Translations under genes and position numbers: made by a program
Shown: piece after piece, positions 23,816 to 36,189 of the stretch
How the letters are laid out: every line of letters starts with the position of its first letter
Numbering within the stretch: the first letter of the stretch is position 1
The notes under the pieces: model-generated
What the model saw: only the letters and a program-made list of their open reading frames with translations
Told to the model about the DNA's origin: nothing
The model's database searches: none
Origin: Guyanagaster necrorhizus
Lineage: Eukaryota > Basidiomycota > Agaricomycetes > Agaricales > Physalacriaceae
Reading direction: 5' to 3'
NCBI RefSeq assembly: GCF_019112545.1
Contig: NW_025064898.1
Span: forward strand, 926,550-990,549
Length of the DNA stretch: 64,000 bases

Positions 23816-24333
23816 TGTTATGATTTTTTCTATTTTCTTTTCTTTTTCCTCAGAAATGACTCCTATCTTTGCTTAGTCAGAGCATTTAGGCCAGTGCTTA
23901 GAACCATAGGAATGCTTAGCTCAGCAACCCAGTCAGTCATTCTCCTGTCACACTGATGTGTGCTGTGAAGAGAGAGACAATATCCCTTTTGTCCTTCAAC
24001 TGCAGTACAGCAGTAACAGCACAACAGCAAGACAACAGCTTTTGTGGAGAGCTTGGCAACAGCAGGAGTAACAGCCCTACAGCAGACAATATCTTTTGTG
24101 AACAGTTATTAATAGCCAGATAACAGAACAGTATTTAAGTAGCACCATCTTTGCTGTAGTAGTTCCAGTGTTAAGCTAAAGTTTACTTTCCACTATCTAC
24201 TCTCGAGCTCAAGCTTCTTGTGCCTTGAACCACTACCGCTATTAACTTTGTGAACTCAGTCAGTATAACCCAAAGTGCGAGGTTCTGAACTGTTTATCAT
24301 GTGTTGATAGTCACATGGGATTTGGGCTTAACA
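23816..24333 (+). repeat. 3' LTR of A2
   Basis: 518 bp, the same length as the 5' copy and nearly identical to it. It ends TTAACA and is followed by the GTAAG duplication. Confidence 0.95.
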
Positions 24334-25431
24334 GTAAGGCCCTGTCCAAGAATCACTGTTGATCATATTAGACTCTTTGAAGATCAGAGTTGAAAGCTTA
24401 GATCAAAGGCCATACCAGCCTGGAGATCTGCTCTCCAGTCAGGCCATCTCTACTTTCTGATGCTGCTGGTGTCTTTTTCTGTCATACTCTCTTTTTCATA
24501 TTTGCACTGAGCCTCCACTCAGACATGCTCCACAAGATCTTCTTGAGCTTGCTCAGAGTCATTCTAGGCTCATTCTTTTTGTAGCTGCTCCTGCTATTGG
24601 AGTGCTTTGTTATAGTTAAAAGGGACTCAGAGATCCCAGTCTGAGAATATTCTGTGAATGATTGCATCTTGAACTGTCAGTTCTCAACATTCTGTCTTGC
24701 TCTACTCTCTCAGTATCTCTATCCAACCACTACCATTGTTGGAATGGACTGAGAGAGAGAGGCTTCCACTTCACATAGTGTAGAGTGAATTGTGCCTAGA
24801 GTTGTTTGCATGCAGTGAAAGATTTCAGAGTCTTGGAGCCATCCCAATAGTATCAAGAGAGTCTCAAGTATGGTCTGCAATTTCAGGTTCTCTGAGGGCA
24901 GTAGAGCCATCAGAGGATAGCAAGTCATTAAAGAAGTTCAGAGGGAGATTCTTGTCCTCATGGTCAGGGATGAGAGGTGGGATCTATAGATTCTGGAACT
25001 CTGTAATATGAGAGTTTTAGTTTTTGCTTTCTGGTCAGGATTGAGAGGAGTATCAGTGTCTTTTCTCTTCCTGAATGTCCTCTTGATATGAGCCACTAGG
25101 CTCAGCTTTAGGTATGGGGCACTCCATGGGCTGATGGGATGTTCTTTGGGATTTAGAGATGTCATATAGTGGAAGATCAAGGGTTATATTTCTGAGAATG
25201 CAATAGATGTTCTGAAATTTCTGGTAGTGTCTAACTGCCTAGGTGGTGATTGATTGGCATCTATAGTATAGCTGTATGGTTATCAATAACTCTAATAGTG
25301 TTCTGATAATAAATGCAAGAAGTTTGAAGAACTTGTGATCAAAGTTCAGGTCTGATATATTGATGGATAGCATTCAGTTTCCTTCACACTATAGTGCATG
25401 AGAAAAGAGAAGATGAAGCTTTTAAGCTAAT
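24334..25431 (-). pseudogene. gag: N-terminal Gag region of G
   Basis: The other half of the Gag gene cut by A2. On the minus strand, just inside the 5' LTR, the priming region ATTAGCTTAAAAGC (25431-25418) is followed by a hydrophobic-rich Gag start region. The block APYLKLSLVAHIKRTFRKRK (about 25060-25120) parallels EPTPKISLRAQLKGILGKK in A2. Multiple stops are present. The 5 bp at 24334-24338 are the A2 target duplication. Confidence 0.75.
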
Positions 25432-25860
25432 TGTTAGGCTCAAGCTGCATGTGATCTAGAACATATGATAAACTAGCATGCTTTCATATTTGAGACTTCT
25501 ACTAGAGTTCACTTATTGTGTTATATAGACTGAGTGTGAATAAACTTTAGCTCAAAGCTGAGATTATACTAGTGAGAGCTGTCCTGCTTATATACATGCT
25601 GTGGTGTCTCTATAAATACTCCTACTTATTATGTTTATGCTAGCAATTATGCTTATTGTCCTTGAGCATCACTATTATCTACAATAGTATCATTGTGCAT
25701 CATCAGGCAACACTGTTGCATTGAAAGACAATGGTTGATTGGGCTTGTTATGATGATTAAGCTAATCTCATAGCCTTAAGTGCTGGTCTAGATACTCTGA
25801 CTAAGCATAAATAGGGGTTAATTCTATTAGAAAGAAAGAAAATAAGGAAAAATCATAATA
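25432..25860 (-). repeat. 5' LTR of G
   Basis: 429 bp, plus-strand ends TGTTAGGCTC and TCATAATA (TGTTATGA...GCCTAACA in sense, with a TG to TA change at the first dinucleotide). In sense the LTR holds CTTTGAGCTAAAG, complementary with small differences to the priming region ATTAGCTTAAAAGC that follows it. Confidence 0.88.
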
Positions 25861-26706
25861 TTAGGTTTGAAGCACTGAGACACAGGCTTGATGCCTGATT
25901 GCCAAGACTTTTCTATACAGTATATAAGTCAGTAGTATACAGAGATATGCTTTACTTTAGTATTAACACTGGCAGTTATAGTCTATCAATCTCTACACGT
26001 CCCTCCTCTTATTATCATCTAAAATCTCATTATTCTCACCCTTCTGCTTTATTTTCAGTTGGTGTCAGACTCCAGCTGTTGTAGTGCATTGCATTTGTGA
26101 TTATTTGGCTGTTATCTGACACTAATAGCTCTTTGACTCTTTAGTCAATACTCTTATCTATGGATCTCTGACTCTATTGGATTTCTCTTCTCCTCTCATC
26201 TTATTCCATGGACTTCTGTCTACAGTTCTTCTTAGGGCTTCAGCTCAGAAGTGATATTGCTAATAGCTTCACTTAGGCCCATGCACTTTGTGCATTCTTT
26301 TCTCTTCTATTAACATGATTCTAACAGTTGTCAGCATTAGGCTGGTGTAACAGAACCTCACCAAACCTCATTCTCACAAACTCTAGCATGTAAGATCTTT
26401 GATGTGCATTTCAATCTTGCTGACAATAGTATATCCTAGCTCCAGAGAATCTCTCAAAGTGACAAAGTCACTGTTATAGAACAACTGCTATCATCCTACC
26501 TGCTAAGATATTTGTGTATATATACTGACAGAAAGGTGAGACTATTGTCAGTCATTATATATGGATGGATATCTTTCCAGAGAGGATGTTTGCTACAGAT
26601 AATTTCTTCAGGCTGAGCTAGATGATAATCAGATCCTTCAAATTCTCAATAGCTAAGAAGATGCTCCAGCTACAGATGTGCCAGATGATATTTCAGAGAC
26701 TGATAG
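25861..26706. other. Sequence between G and D1, probable remainder of element C
   Basis: No gene recognised. The first part should continue the C LTR cut at 5915. A TATA-like TATATAAG lies near 25922 and possible LTR ends near 25966 (TTAACA) or 26343 (TGTAACA), neither provable here. The rest is AT-rich with short spurious frames only. Confidence 0.4.
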
Positions 26707-27171
26707 TGTTATGATTTTTCCTATTTTCTTTCTTGATTAACTCCTATTTATGCTTAGTCAGAGTATCTAAACTAGTGCTTAGGACTGTGAGGCATACTTA
26801 GTCACTATAATAGACAGAGTTGGCCATTGTTCTGCAATGATAATGACACCTCTTAATAATAGACAATACTCTTTTATAGATAGTAACAATGCTCCAAGGA
26901 CAATGAGTAGCATAGCACAGAAATATACAATTAGTAGGTATATATTTAGCCAAGACATAGATAGTATATAAATAGTGTAGCTCTCACTGTATAATCTCAG
27001 CTTCAAGCTAAATTTTATTCTACACTATTCTATCTTGAGCCAACTGTCTTTGGCCTTGAGACACAATACCTATCAGACATATATAGTAAACTCAGATATG
27101 ACTGTATGAACTCAATACAGCATCTGTTTATCATGTGTTATTTATTAGTCATATGTCATTTAGACATAATA
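26707..27171 (+). repeat. 5' LTR of D1
   Basis: 465 bp, TGTTATGATTTTTCC to ACATAATA (end TAACA decayed to TAATA). It aligns with the D2 LTR along its whole length. The transcript-start motif is GCTTCAAGCTAAA and the following priming region ATTATCTTAAAGC is complementary with two mismatches. Confidence 0.88.
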
Positions 27172-27230
27172 ATTATCTTAAAGCTTCTAACTTCCTTTTC
27201 TTTATATACAACAAGCACAAAGAAAACTGA

Positions 27231-28944
27231 ATGCCACTGCTATCAACTTCTGATCTTACAGATGACTTCTTTAGGCTATTAGTCTCTATCATTAGAATAC
27301 TTCTTGGTTTACTTGCTATTGTCCAGCTTTGTTGAGAAAGGCAATCTATTACTGTATAAACCATCAGGCACTATCACACATTCTAAACAGTACAACAAAT
27401 CCTGTAAAATGTTACTCTCAATCTCCTCTTTTACAGCATCCCAGAATCTATCTGAACCTCCTTTCAGCTTACACTAGAAACTATACTTAAAACTCAATCT
27501 GGCAGCTCAGTTTTGGGAGTTTATCCAGCAGAAGAAGAACACCAATACCTTTTAGGATCTCCTCAATGCAATAACTAAAACAGCATCAATCAGTATCTGT
27601 AGCATCTGATGAACCTTCCTCTGGTTCCAGACCATGAGGATGAGGATCTCTCTGATAACTTCTTTAATGCATCACTATCCTCTGACTCTTCTACTGCCTC
27701 ATCTGAATATGAAATCAGTGACTATGTCAGAGACTCTCTTGATGCCTCTTGAATGGCTACAGGCTCAGAGCACAGCTCTCTCTATACAACCTCAGAAGGA
27801 AGCCCTGCCCTCTCTGTTTATACTGACTATAGAAGCAGCAAACTATCCAACTTTGGGAGCAACAGCAAAGACCCTCTGTGAGAAGGGATCTACTAACATC
27901 ATAACACACCACAGGCTGAGTTTCCAACAGCAGCAGCAGAAGAAAAGTATGACCAACAGTTTGAAGAGTATGAAGCTACCTAGTACAATGCAGAGTATCA
28001 GTGTCAGCAGCATGAGCTTGAAGCTGTCACATGGGGATCAGAGTCTCCAGAGTGGTACAGGCTCAGAACAGAGTCAACTAGCTCCCTCTTCAGAGAGCCA
28101 GATGAAGAAGAAGACTCTTAGATTGGACTAGCAGAAGTCATCACAGCCGATGACCTGTTACTCCTACTAGAACAAATGATAATTCCATTCCCTCAGATGC
28201 TGAATCTATCCTTGACATCTATGGACTTTAAGTCTCTTATACTATCTGGATCAGTGAGTAAAGCCTATGACACTTCTTTAATAGGAGAGTCATCAGCCTT
28301 TTCTTTGACCTTGAGTTTTATCAAAACTTCTGCCAGTATTGCTGTAAGCTGGAGAAAGATAGAGAGTGAAGCAGCAGCAGTGAAAGCAGTCCTAAGATTT
28401 GAACCTATTGACTTAGACCTCAGTCTCCTTCTAAGATCAGATCCAGCACAGATGCAGGACAGCTCTCTGGCTACACTGAGGCTGAGTGCTCTATCTATCT
28501 TCAACCTGCACAATGACTCCCTTGCTAAGGACAGCAGAGAGGATATAGAGGATAAGGAGATCAGTGACAATCTCCTTCTAGCATGCTTTAAATATCTAAG
28601 AAACCTTGCTAAAGAAAAAAACAAAGAAGTTTTAACAGAGGAAATACAACAAGAATGGGAGAAAGAATTCTTGAGACTGTATTGGAAAAAGACAGTCAGA
28701 GTATTGCAGGATATTAGCTGGAGCTTGACATCTATAGGACAAGAGTATGTAACAGCAGGTGATAAAGAAAAAAGAGACATTTTGCAGTATGCTATGACTG
28801 AACAAGCTATCTATATTTATAGCAGGATACATTCTGAGAACCTGCTAACCAAGCTACTGGCATATCAATCTCAGTACCAATAACAACCAATACTAAACAC
28901 CCTCTCCTCTATTGCCCTAAAATAAGCTGTCTATATGGCATTAT
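27231..28944 (+). pseudogene. gag: Gag N-terminal half of D1
   Basis: The clearest view of the long Gag frame: the ATG at 27231, the RDSLDAS block (27729) and the 235-codon open stretch 28176-28883 are all in the same frame. It starts MPLLSTSDLTDDFFRLLVSI followed by a hydrophobic run (LLGLLAIVQLC). Then a Ser/Asp/Glu-rich disordered region, a Gln-rich helical stretch (QQQQQKKS is the alternative frame and is ignored), and the segment ending RDILQYAMTEQAIYIYSRIH (about 28770-28830) that is conserved in A2 and A3. Truncated before the capsid by D2. Confidence 0.75.
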
Positions 28945-29403
28945 TGTTATGATTTTTTCTTTTTTTCTTTCTTAATTAACTCCTATTTATACTTAGTCAA
29001 GGCATCTAGCTGAGTGCTTACGACTGTGAGATCTGCTTAGTCACTATAAAAGGTAGAGTCAGTTATTGTTCTTCAACAACAGTGATGCTCTCAATGATGG
29101 ACAATACTCTTTTGTGAATAGTAGTAATACTCAAGGACAAAGAGCATAGTAGCATAGAAACACACAATTAGTAGGTATATTTTTACTTAGTCACTGAACA
29201 GCATATAAGTAATGTAGCTCTCACTGTAGATACCCAGCTTTGAGCTAAAGTTTATCTTCTTCATTCTACCTTGAGCCAACTTATAATTGGCCTTGAGATA
29301 TAATATTATATAAGCACAAATAATGAACTTAGATGTGACTGTATAAACTCAATACAGTGCTTATTTATCATGTGTTTAAGTCATGTGTCACTTAGACTTA
29401 ACA
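28945..29403 (+). repeat. 5' LTR of D2
   Basis: 459 bp, TGTTATGATTTTTTC...TTAGACTTAACA. Homologous to the D1 LTR and, more distantly, to family A (the same TTTGTGAATAG and GCTTAGTCA blocks). Confidence 0.9.
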
Positions 29404-29415
29404 ATTAGCTCAAAG
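29238..29415 (+). promoter_or_regulatory. Self-priming pair of D2
   Basis: CTTTGAGCTAA (29238-29248) in the LTR is an exact 11-nt complement of TTAGCTCAAAG (29405-29415) just after it. Compared with A3 the sequence has changed on both sides so that pairing is kept. Confidence 0.65.
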
Positions 29416-29460
29416 TTTTTGCTTTTCTTTCTTTATGCATGTTAGCATAAAAGAAACCAA

Positions 29461-32400
29461 ATGCCACCATCAGCTATATCAACCTCTGATCTTACTGATG
29501 ACTTCATCAAACTATCAGCTTCTATTATTGAAACACTTCTAGGTTTACTTGCTATCATTCAACTCTGCTATAGATAACAATTGATAACTGCTTGGATAGT
29601 TCAGCACTACTATATATTTAAATAAGTACAACTAATCCTACAAAATATCATGCCTGACCTTCTCTTCTATAACATTTTAGTCTCTGCCTGAACCTTCTTC
29701 CAGCCTATATTTAGATCTATACCTGAAGCCTAGTCTAGTAGCTCAAGTCTATGGAATGATCAAGAAGAAGAAAAACACACCTATTCTCTAGAATCCTGAT
29801 AATCAGACAACAGAAACAGCTACACTCAGCACACTGAGTTCAGAAACCCATGGACATGGCTGATGAACCTCTCTCTGATCTCAGACCATGAGGATAAGGA
29901 CCTCTCTGATGACTCCTTTAATGCTGAGCTATCTTCTGATCCTTTCACTGCCTCTCTTAAGCACAGAATAGAAGACTGTGCCAGAGACTCTCTTGATGCC
30001 CCTCAGGTGGCTCCAGACTCCAGACACAGTTCTCTCTATGTGACCCCAGACAGAAGCCCAGCCCTTTCTGTCCACACCAACTATAGTAGTAGTGAGGCCA
30101 TCAACCTCTGGTCAAACAACAAAGATCTGCCAAAGAGGTACCAAGAGAGATTCTCTTTCCTATAGCAGAAATGGAATTAGCCCAGTGAGACCTTGCCAAG
30201 TATGTGGCCATCCAGGCTCAGAACAAGTATGAGGAGGCTTGATATGATGCACAGTATTAACAATGCTAGCATGAGCTTGATGCTGCCACATGAGAATCCA
30301 CTTCTCCAATATGATACAGACTCAGAACTAAAACCTCAGACTTCTCATTCAGAGAACCTAGCACAACAGAGACCAATCTCTGAACTGAACCAGCAAAAGC
30401 TGTCACTCTGAGTGAGACAGCTTAGCAGGACACTTATTTCTCTCCTCTCAGACATTCTAGTATGAAGGAGAGAATAGATACTATTCCATCAGATGCTGGC
30501 TCCATCCTCAATATTTATAGACTTTAAGTCCCTCCTGACATTCATATCAGTGACTACAGTATTCAAAGGTTCTTTGGAGGAAGGGTTGCAGGATTATTTC
30601 TCAACTTATTCTTCTACTGAAACTTCCACTGATATTGCTGTGAACTGGAGAAACAGAGAGCATGCAGTAGTAGTCAAAGAGACTCTGAGATCAATGCTAG
30701 CTGATCTCAGTCACAGCCTTCTCTTTGAGCCAATCCCAATACCATCAGATCCAGCACTCAAAATAAAAGGCAGCTCTTCCACAACAATCAAAGCCCTCTA
30801 ACCACCAACCTATGATCCACCCAATGTCTTTCCTGCCAAGGACAGTGAGGAGGATGAGGAGAAAGAGAAAGACATAGAAGAGAAGGTGCCAACTGATTGG
30901 AGAAATTGAGAATGGTATAAGTAGAAGAATCAAGCTACCCTTGAAGCAGAAATTCAACAGGAACAAGAGAAGAAATATCTAAGGCTGTATCAGAAGGGAA
31001 CAGCAATTCTATAGAAGGACATCAGCTAGTTAATAAAGCCCTTAGGACAGGAGTACATAGTCACAGATGATATTGAAAAAGTTGATATTTTACAGTATGC
31101 TGTAACTGAACAAGCAATTTTTATTTATAATAGAATCCACTCCAAGGATCATCTGAGAAAACTCCCAGCATACAAGTCGAAATACAAGATTCAACCTATG
31201 CTATAGACCTCTTCCACCATCCTGAAACAAGCCATTTATATGGCACCCTCTATTCAAAGCTCCAATACTCAATATACATATTTAACAGTGTCCATTCAAA
31301 CTGCTGCTAGCTGGCTTGCTCAATCTCAACCACAACTGATCAGCTGAACTATCATATTCCAAAACCCTTGGGTTGGCAAAGAAAGCCAACTCCTTGGTGC
31401 CTAGCCACCACCAGACAAAGCCAGTACTAGCAGCAAGGCTTCTGAAGCAGATGACCCAGAAGCCATCAAGCTTAGGTTTACAGTGCAAAACAGGATAATC
31501 ATATGAAAGAAAGCCAGAGCTGTAGAAAGCCCAGTTGCTGATAATAACTCACTCCATTCATTCCCCAGACTGCCAGCCAAATAGAGACAGCTGCTCTTTG
31601 ATCAATATCCAAACCTGATAGAGGCACTCTCTCAAGATGCCACCATCATTAATTGCAAACCTGACCTACTTCAAAAGTTTCACCCCTTTAAGGGCACATC
31701 AGATGACATTGATCAGTTCCTTATTGACTGTGAGCAATATTTTGAAGTATACTCAGTTTACTTCTCCTTTAACATTTACTGAGTCATCTTCACCTCAATC
31801 TACCTTAAAGATAAGGCCAAGATTTGGTGGACCCTACTCTCCCCCAGTCTCTATTCAACTACTAGACAGCATCATTGACTGCTGTCCTGGCCAGTATTCA
31901 AACAAATGCTCTATGACAAATTCATTGACTCTGCTATTCAAGAAGTACATAAGAATAAGATAAAGGAGTTGTAAATGAGAGACAAGATCACTAGCAAGTA
32001 TTTTAATGAATTAGAGTGACTTGGCAAACTCACTGGAATTTGGAACAATATTGCTGATGACAGTAGAATAGTCAAGATGCTCAAATGAGAGGCATCTCTC
32101 TCCTATGTCAAGATGATCTCAGACATCAGAATAAACATACCAAAGGGGTATGATGCATAAAAGGAGTGGATCACTGAGATAAACAAGGAATAACAGTGGC
32201 AGAAGACAGAACAGACAAACTTTCAGAGTGATTGAAAGTCCTATCAACCACAGACTATAAAGTCCAGCAATCAAACTAATATCACTAAAACTGATACCAT
32301 ATTCTCCAATGCTCTCACATACAGGATACAGAAGACAGGCACCAGCATTATATACACCAGAAGTGGCAAACTGATAGATATAAATCAGCTAAAGAAAGAG

Positions 32401-32515
32401 GGCAAGTGCTTTAACTGCAGACAGAAGAGACATCTATCACAGGATTATCTGAAAAAGAAGTGTACACAAGAAGACAATTCCACTAGATCAGCTAAAGGAC
32501 TTAGTGATGTGTCTC
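29461..32515 (+). pseudogene. gag: Gag of D2
   Basis: Same architecture as A2: start MPPSAISTSDLTDDFIKL with a hydrophobic segment (LLGLLAIIQLC), then an acidic/serine-rich region (HEDKDLSDDSFNAELSSDP, about 29890-29945). Next is the conserved stretch with EKVDILQYAVTEQAIFIYN (about 31075-31130). A capsid region follows (about 31680-32190, ending near the QWQKTEQ block). The zinc knuckle CFNCRQKRHLSQDY (32407-32448) has its last Cys changed to Tyr. Numerous stops and at least two frame changes occur. The spacer between zinc knuckle and protease is shorter than in A2, and here Gag and protease share a frame. Confidence 0.78.
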
Positions 32516-35500
32516 AAGTAGCTGCTGAACAGACTAATAGTACTTCTGTAGTTATGCCTAAATTATGTATGCATTTGAATATACTCTATTCTATGACTCT
32601 GAGACCACTAAATGAATCACCAAACAATAAAACTTAACTGCCTATAGGCTGAACAGGAGGAGCAACCCCTGCTGAATGGCTTAAGCCCTTTGACATTAAA
32701 TAGACTTGGCATGCCATCAAGAATGCAAAGACAGAAGAGAAAGCAAGGGTGGTACTCAAGAATTGAGTACACAAAACTCATGCCAAAAAAGTAATTGATG
32801 AGATGATTAAAGGAATGAGAAAGACTGAGCAATACTATGCCTTAGAGTGGCTTAATGAACTTAGGAGACCTCAAAAGTACATTCATCAACAGAAGACCCC
32901 AGAATGAGATTTGACTACCAAGGCCCAAATTAAGACACTTACTTTCCACTCCACATATGCAATAACAGCTCTGATCAACAATGGCTATACTGAGAGCTTG
33001 ATTAACTATGCTTTTGTTGACAAGCACAGTTTATCCACTTGATCCATGGCTGCCTCTATACTCATGTATAACACTGATAGAACTAAGAACCAAGCTGGTT
33101 CAATCACAGAATTTGCTAAATTACACTTAACAATCAGAGATCATTCAGAGTGAATTGATCTAGCTATTACTGATCTAAAAACCAAAGAAGTGTTCTTTGG
33201 ACATGACTGACTGATCCACTATAACCCACTTGTCAACTGAAAGATCAGCAGGATCATCTTTGCTCAATATCAGTGCCACAAAATTTCTTTCAAGCTGTCA
33301 GATGAGAAGATGGAGGATGATGAGATCATTCTCATAGTTGATGTGAAAAAGGTCTTGCATATTCATGCTATGCATTATGCAAATGACTTGGCTATAAAGG
33401 CTAATGCAGAAAAGAAAGAGAAAACATTTGAGAAAATGGTACCTGAATAGATCCAAGACTATTGGGATTTATTCAGTAAGGAAAACTTCGATGAGCTACC
33501 AGAGTTGAAGCCATGGGATTATGCAATCAAATTGATTTCAAATGCAAATGTCAACTTGAATTATAAAACATATTCTCTCAGAAACCTAGAGCAACAGGAA
33601 CTTGATAAATTTCTAGATGAGAACCTTTTCAGTAGATGAATCTGACTCTCTAAGTCATTGATAGCTTCTCCCTTTTTTTTGTTAAGAAGAAAGATGGAAA
33701 ACTCTGATCTATCTAAGACCACTGGAAGCTGAATGAGATAATGATTAAAAATTGCTATCTTCTTCTGCTTATCTTAGAACTCATAGACAAGTTATGTGGG
33801 GCATAATACTATACTAAACTGAATATCAGATGGGGATACAACAATATAAGAATCAAAGAGGGTGATAAGTAGAAGGCAGCCTTCTGGACCAATTGCAGAC
33901 TATTCAAACTAATGGTCATGTTTTTCAGTCTCACCAACTCTTTTGCCATCTTTCAGTGGATGACAAATGATATTTTCAAGAACCTCATTACTACTGAAAA
34001 GGTTATAATCTATCTTGATAACATTCCTATCCTGTCTAAAGATCATGAGGAGCATTGACAACTAGTCTGGCAGATACTCAAATTAATGAGAAAGCACAAG
34101 CTCTTTCTCAAAGCAGAGAAGTTTGAGTTTGAGATACTGGAAACAGAATACCTCAGAGTAATTATCAGTGAAGAAAGCATCTGAATGGACCCAATAAAAG
34201 TAGCAGAGGTAACTGAGTGGCTGGTGCCAATAAAGAAGAAGAAAGTATAATCCTTTTTAGGATTCACCAACTTCTATTGTCAGTTCATACAGAACTACAG
34301 CAAGATTGTATGAATCATGATGCAACTCACTAGCAATGCCCTCTGAAGCTAGAGACTTCTCCAGCAGACAGCATTCAATGACCTTAAACAATGACTCACA
34401 AAAGATGTAGTTCTGGCCATCCCAATGCAGAAAGAGACATTTAGGGTTGAGGCAGACTCAAGTGAAGGAATGATCAGTGCAGTACTCTCCTAGAAGCAAG
34501 ATGGGAAATGACAACCAGTGGCCTTCCTTTTTAAGGCACTCACCATTATAGAGCACAATTATAAGATATACAATAAAGAACTGCTAGCAATTATGCTGGT
34601 CCTCTTGGAATAGCATCACTATCTGATCAGAGCAGTCCAGACTTTTGAAATCTGGACTGATCATCAAAACCTTTATTACTTCTAATAACATCAGAAGCTC
34701 AATCAATGACAGGCATGCTGAGTTACAGAACTCTTTGAATATGATTATATGCTTCACCACAAAGCTGGAGCTGTAAACAAGAAGGTGGATCTCCTCAGCT
34801 GACAGGCTGACTATGATCAGAGGAGCAAAGACAATGATAGGGTGGTGTTACTAGGGCCTGAACATTTTCAAGCTATGATAATGCCAACAGAAGAGAAGAT
34901 CTATGAATAAATTAAGAGTGCCATGTGGAATAACAGCTAATGAGACCAATGAGTGATTCCATCACTCAACTATGAGTGAAGAATGATGAAAGAGAAGAGA
35001 CTAATCTGATATGATGGAAGGATCTATATTCCATATAATCATCAACTGCATGGAGAAATTATTACCATCTGTTATGATCATGTGATAGCTAGACACCTGA
35101 GAATCATGAAAACTAAAGAATCGGTTCTCCATGAGTACTGATGGCTAAAGATAAGATAAGATATAGAGTGGTATATAAAAGAATGTAAAGTATGCCAAAG
35201 GATAAAGGTCTTGACTCAGATATAAGCAGTGCCTCTTCATCCCAATGAGATACCTACAGTGCTCTGGATGCACATCTCAGTCAATATAGTGATAGGCCTC
35301 TCAGACTGTAATGGCTATGATGCCATCCTCATTATAGTCAATCAATTCTTAAAAGCCATCATTCCAATTGCATGCTCAATAGAGTTGATATCAGAGAGAT
35401 GGGAAAAGATCCTCTGAGATGAGATATATACAAAACATAGCATGTCACAAGTCATCATTTCTGACTAAGGACCATAGTTCATCTCCAAATTCCTAGATGA

Positions 35501-35914
35501 ACTATATCAACTCCTAAACATCTGCTAGAATGCTTTTACTGCATATCATCCACAAACAGATGTTCAAATAGAATAAATGAACCAGAAGATCAAAAAATAT
35601 CTCTGAATGTTTATTAACTACAAGCAAGATGACTGGATAGAATGGCTCACACTGGTCACTTTTTAGCACAACAATTGCATTCACTCTGTCACAGGAAAAA
35701 CCCTGTTTTTATCAACTATAAATGCTATCTAAATATTTTTCACACTAAATAAATCCACACTATGACTTCTGCCTCCTTTAATTTTGCCTACACCATAATG
35801 AAACATGTATCACCTTAGAAAAGATGTCAATGATTATAAAAGCACAATATGACAAATATCACTCTCTTGCTCATCAGTATTCTATAAACAATAAGGTTTG
35901 GCTTGACACATCTA
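32516..35914 (+). pseudogene. pol: Pol of D2, upstream of Plv1
   Basis: Protease about 32965-33300, with the catalytic DSG read as NNG (LINNGYTES), so the essential Asp is Asn. RT about 33560-34330; the active site reads YLDN (about 34012) instead of YLDD. RNase H about 34500-34800. Integrase H2C2 about 35060-35200, core from about 35230 (HISVNIVIGLSD, with the first catalytic Asp changed to Asn), and the region RKTLFLSTINAI-like to about 35800. The frame ends at LDTS, where Plv1 begins. All three active sites are hit by G to A changes, so the copy is dead. Confidence 0.82.
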
Positions 35915-35971
35915 CATCAGGAAAAAAACAGCAAAGCTATATACCAGTATAGGGATTATATAGCACTGATA
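35915..35971 (+). repeat. Left terminal inverted repeat of Plv1
   Basis: Matches the right end in inverted orientation: CATCAG plus an A-run, GCTATATA, and TATATAGCACT/AGTGCTATA. GCTATATA/TATATAGC motifs recur inside to about 36050 and may be subterminal transposase sites. Confidence 0.7.
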
Positions 35972-36189
35972 GCTCCATAGTCAGATCCCCCCTTATATAA
36001 CATTCTATAGCATTCTGCCAGTGATATATACCACTATATAGCTTACCATAGTTTATATACTAATGCTACTATAATACTACTGTATCTGCATAGAATCTCA
36101 ATAAATCATCTGATTCTCTAGATATATGAGACTAGAAAGATGAAAAGATATAATAGTTATTATAAACTAAGCCTAATCTCTATCACCCT

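Larger units (their letters stand above)
14333..24333 (+). mobile_element. Complete LTR retrotransposon A2 (TSD GTAAG)
   Basis: A full-length family A chromovirus inserted antisense into gag of G. Both 518-bp LTRs are present and the element is flanked by a perfect 5-bp duplication GTAAG (14328-14332 and 24334-24338). The order is 5' LTR, self-priming site, gag, protease, RT, RNase H, integrase, chromodomain, stem-loop with polypurine tract, 3' LTR. An S2 insertion with an assembly gap splits RT. Damage is mostly nonsense substitutions. Confidence 0.95.
5916..25860 (-). mobile_element. LTR retrotransposon G (minus strand, carries two insertions)
   Basis: A complete but decayed chromovirus whose ends lie 20 kb apart because of later insertions. 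The 3' LTR is at 5916-6383 and the 5' LTR at 25432-25860. Pol runs minus from about 9720 down to 6440, the protease is split by S1a, and gag is split by A2 at 14332/24334. Removing S1a and A2 leaves one collinear gag-pol element. It is CpG-poor and rich in stops, so it is older than A2. Confidence 0.88.
26707..28944 (+). mobile_element. LTR retrotransposon D1, 5' part
   Basis: 5' LTR and Gag of an older relative of family A. It is cut at 28944, where the 5' LTR of D2 begins. The remainder is not found within the window. Confidence 0.85.

Noticed and set aside
5911..25865. Target duplication of G (CTGGA versus TTAGG)
   Set aside because: Three of five bases differ. All are transitions, but this is too weak to call.
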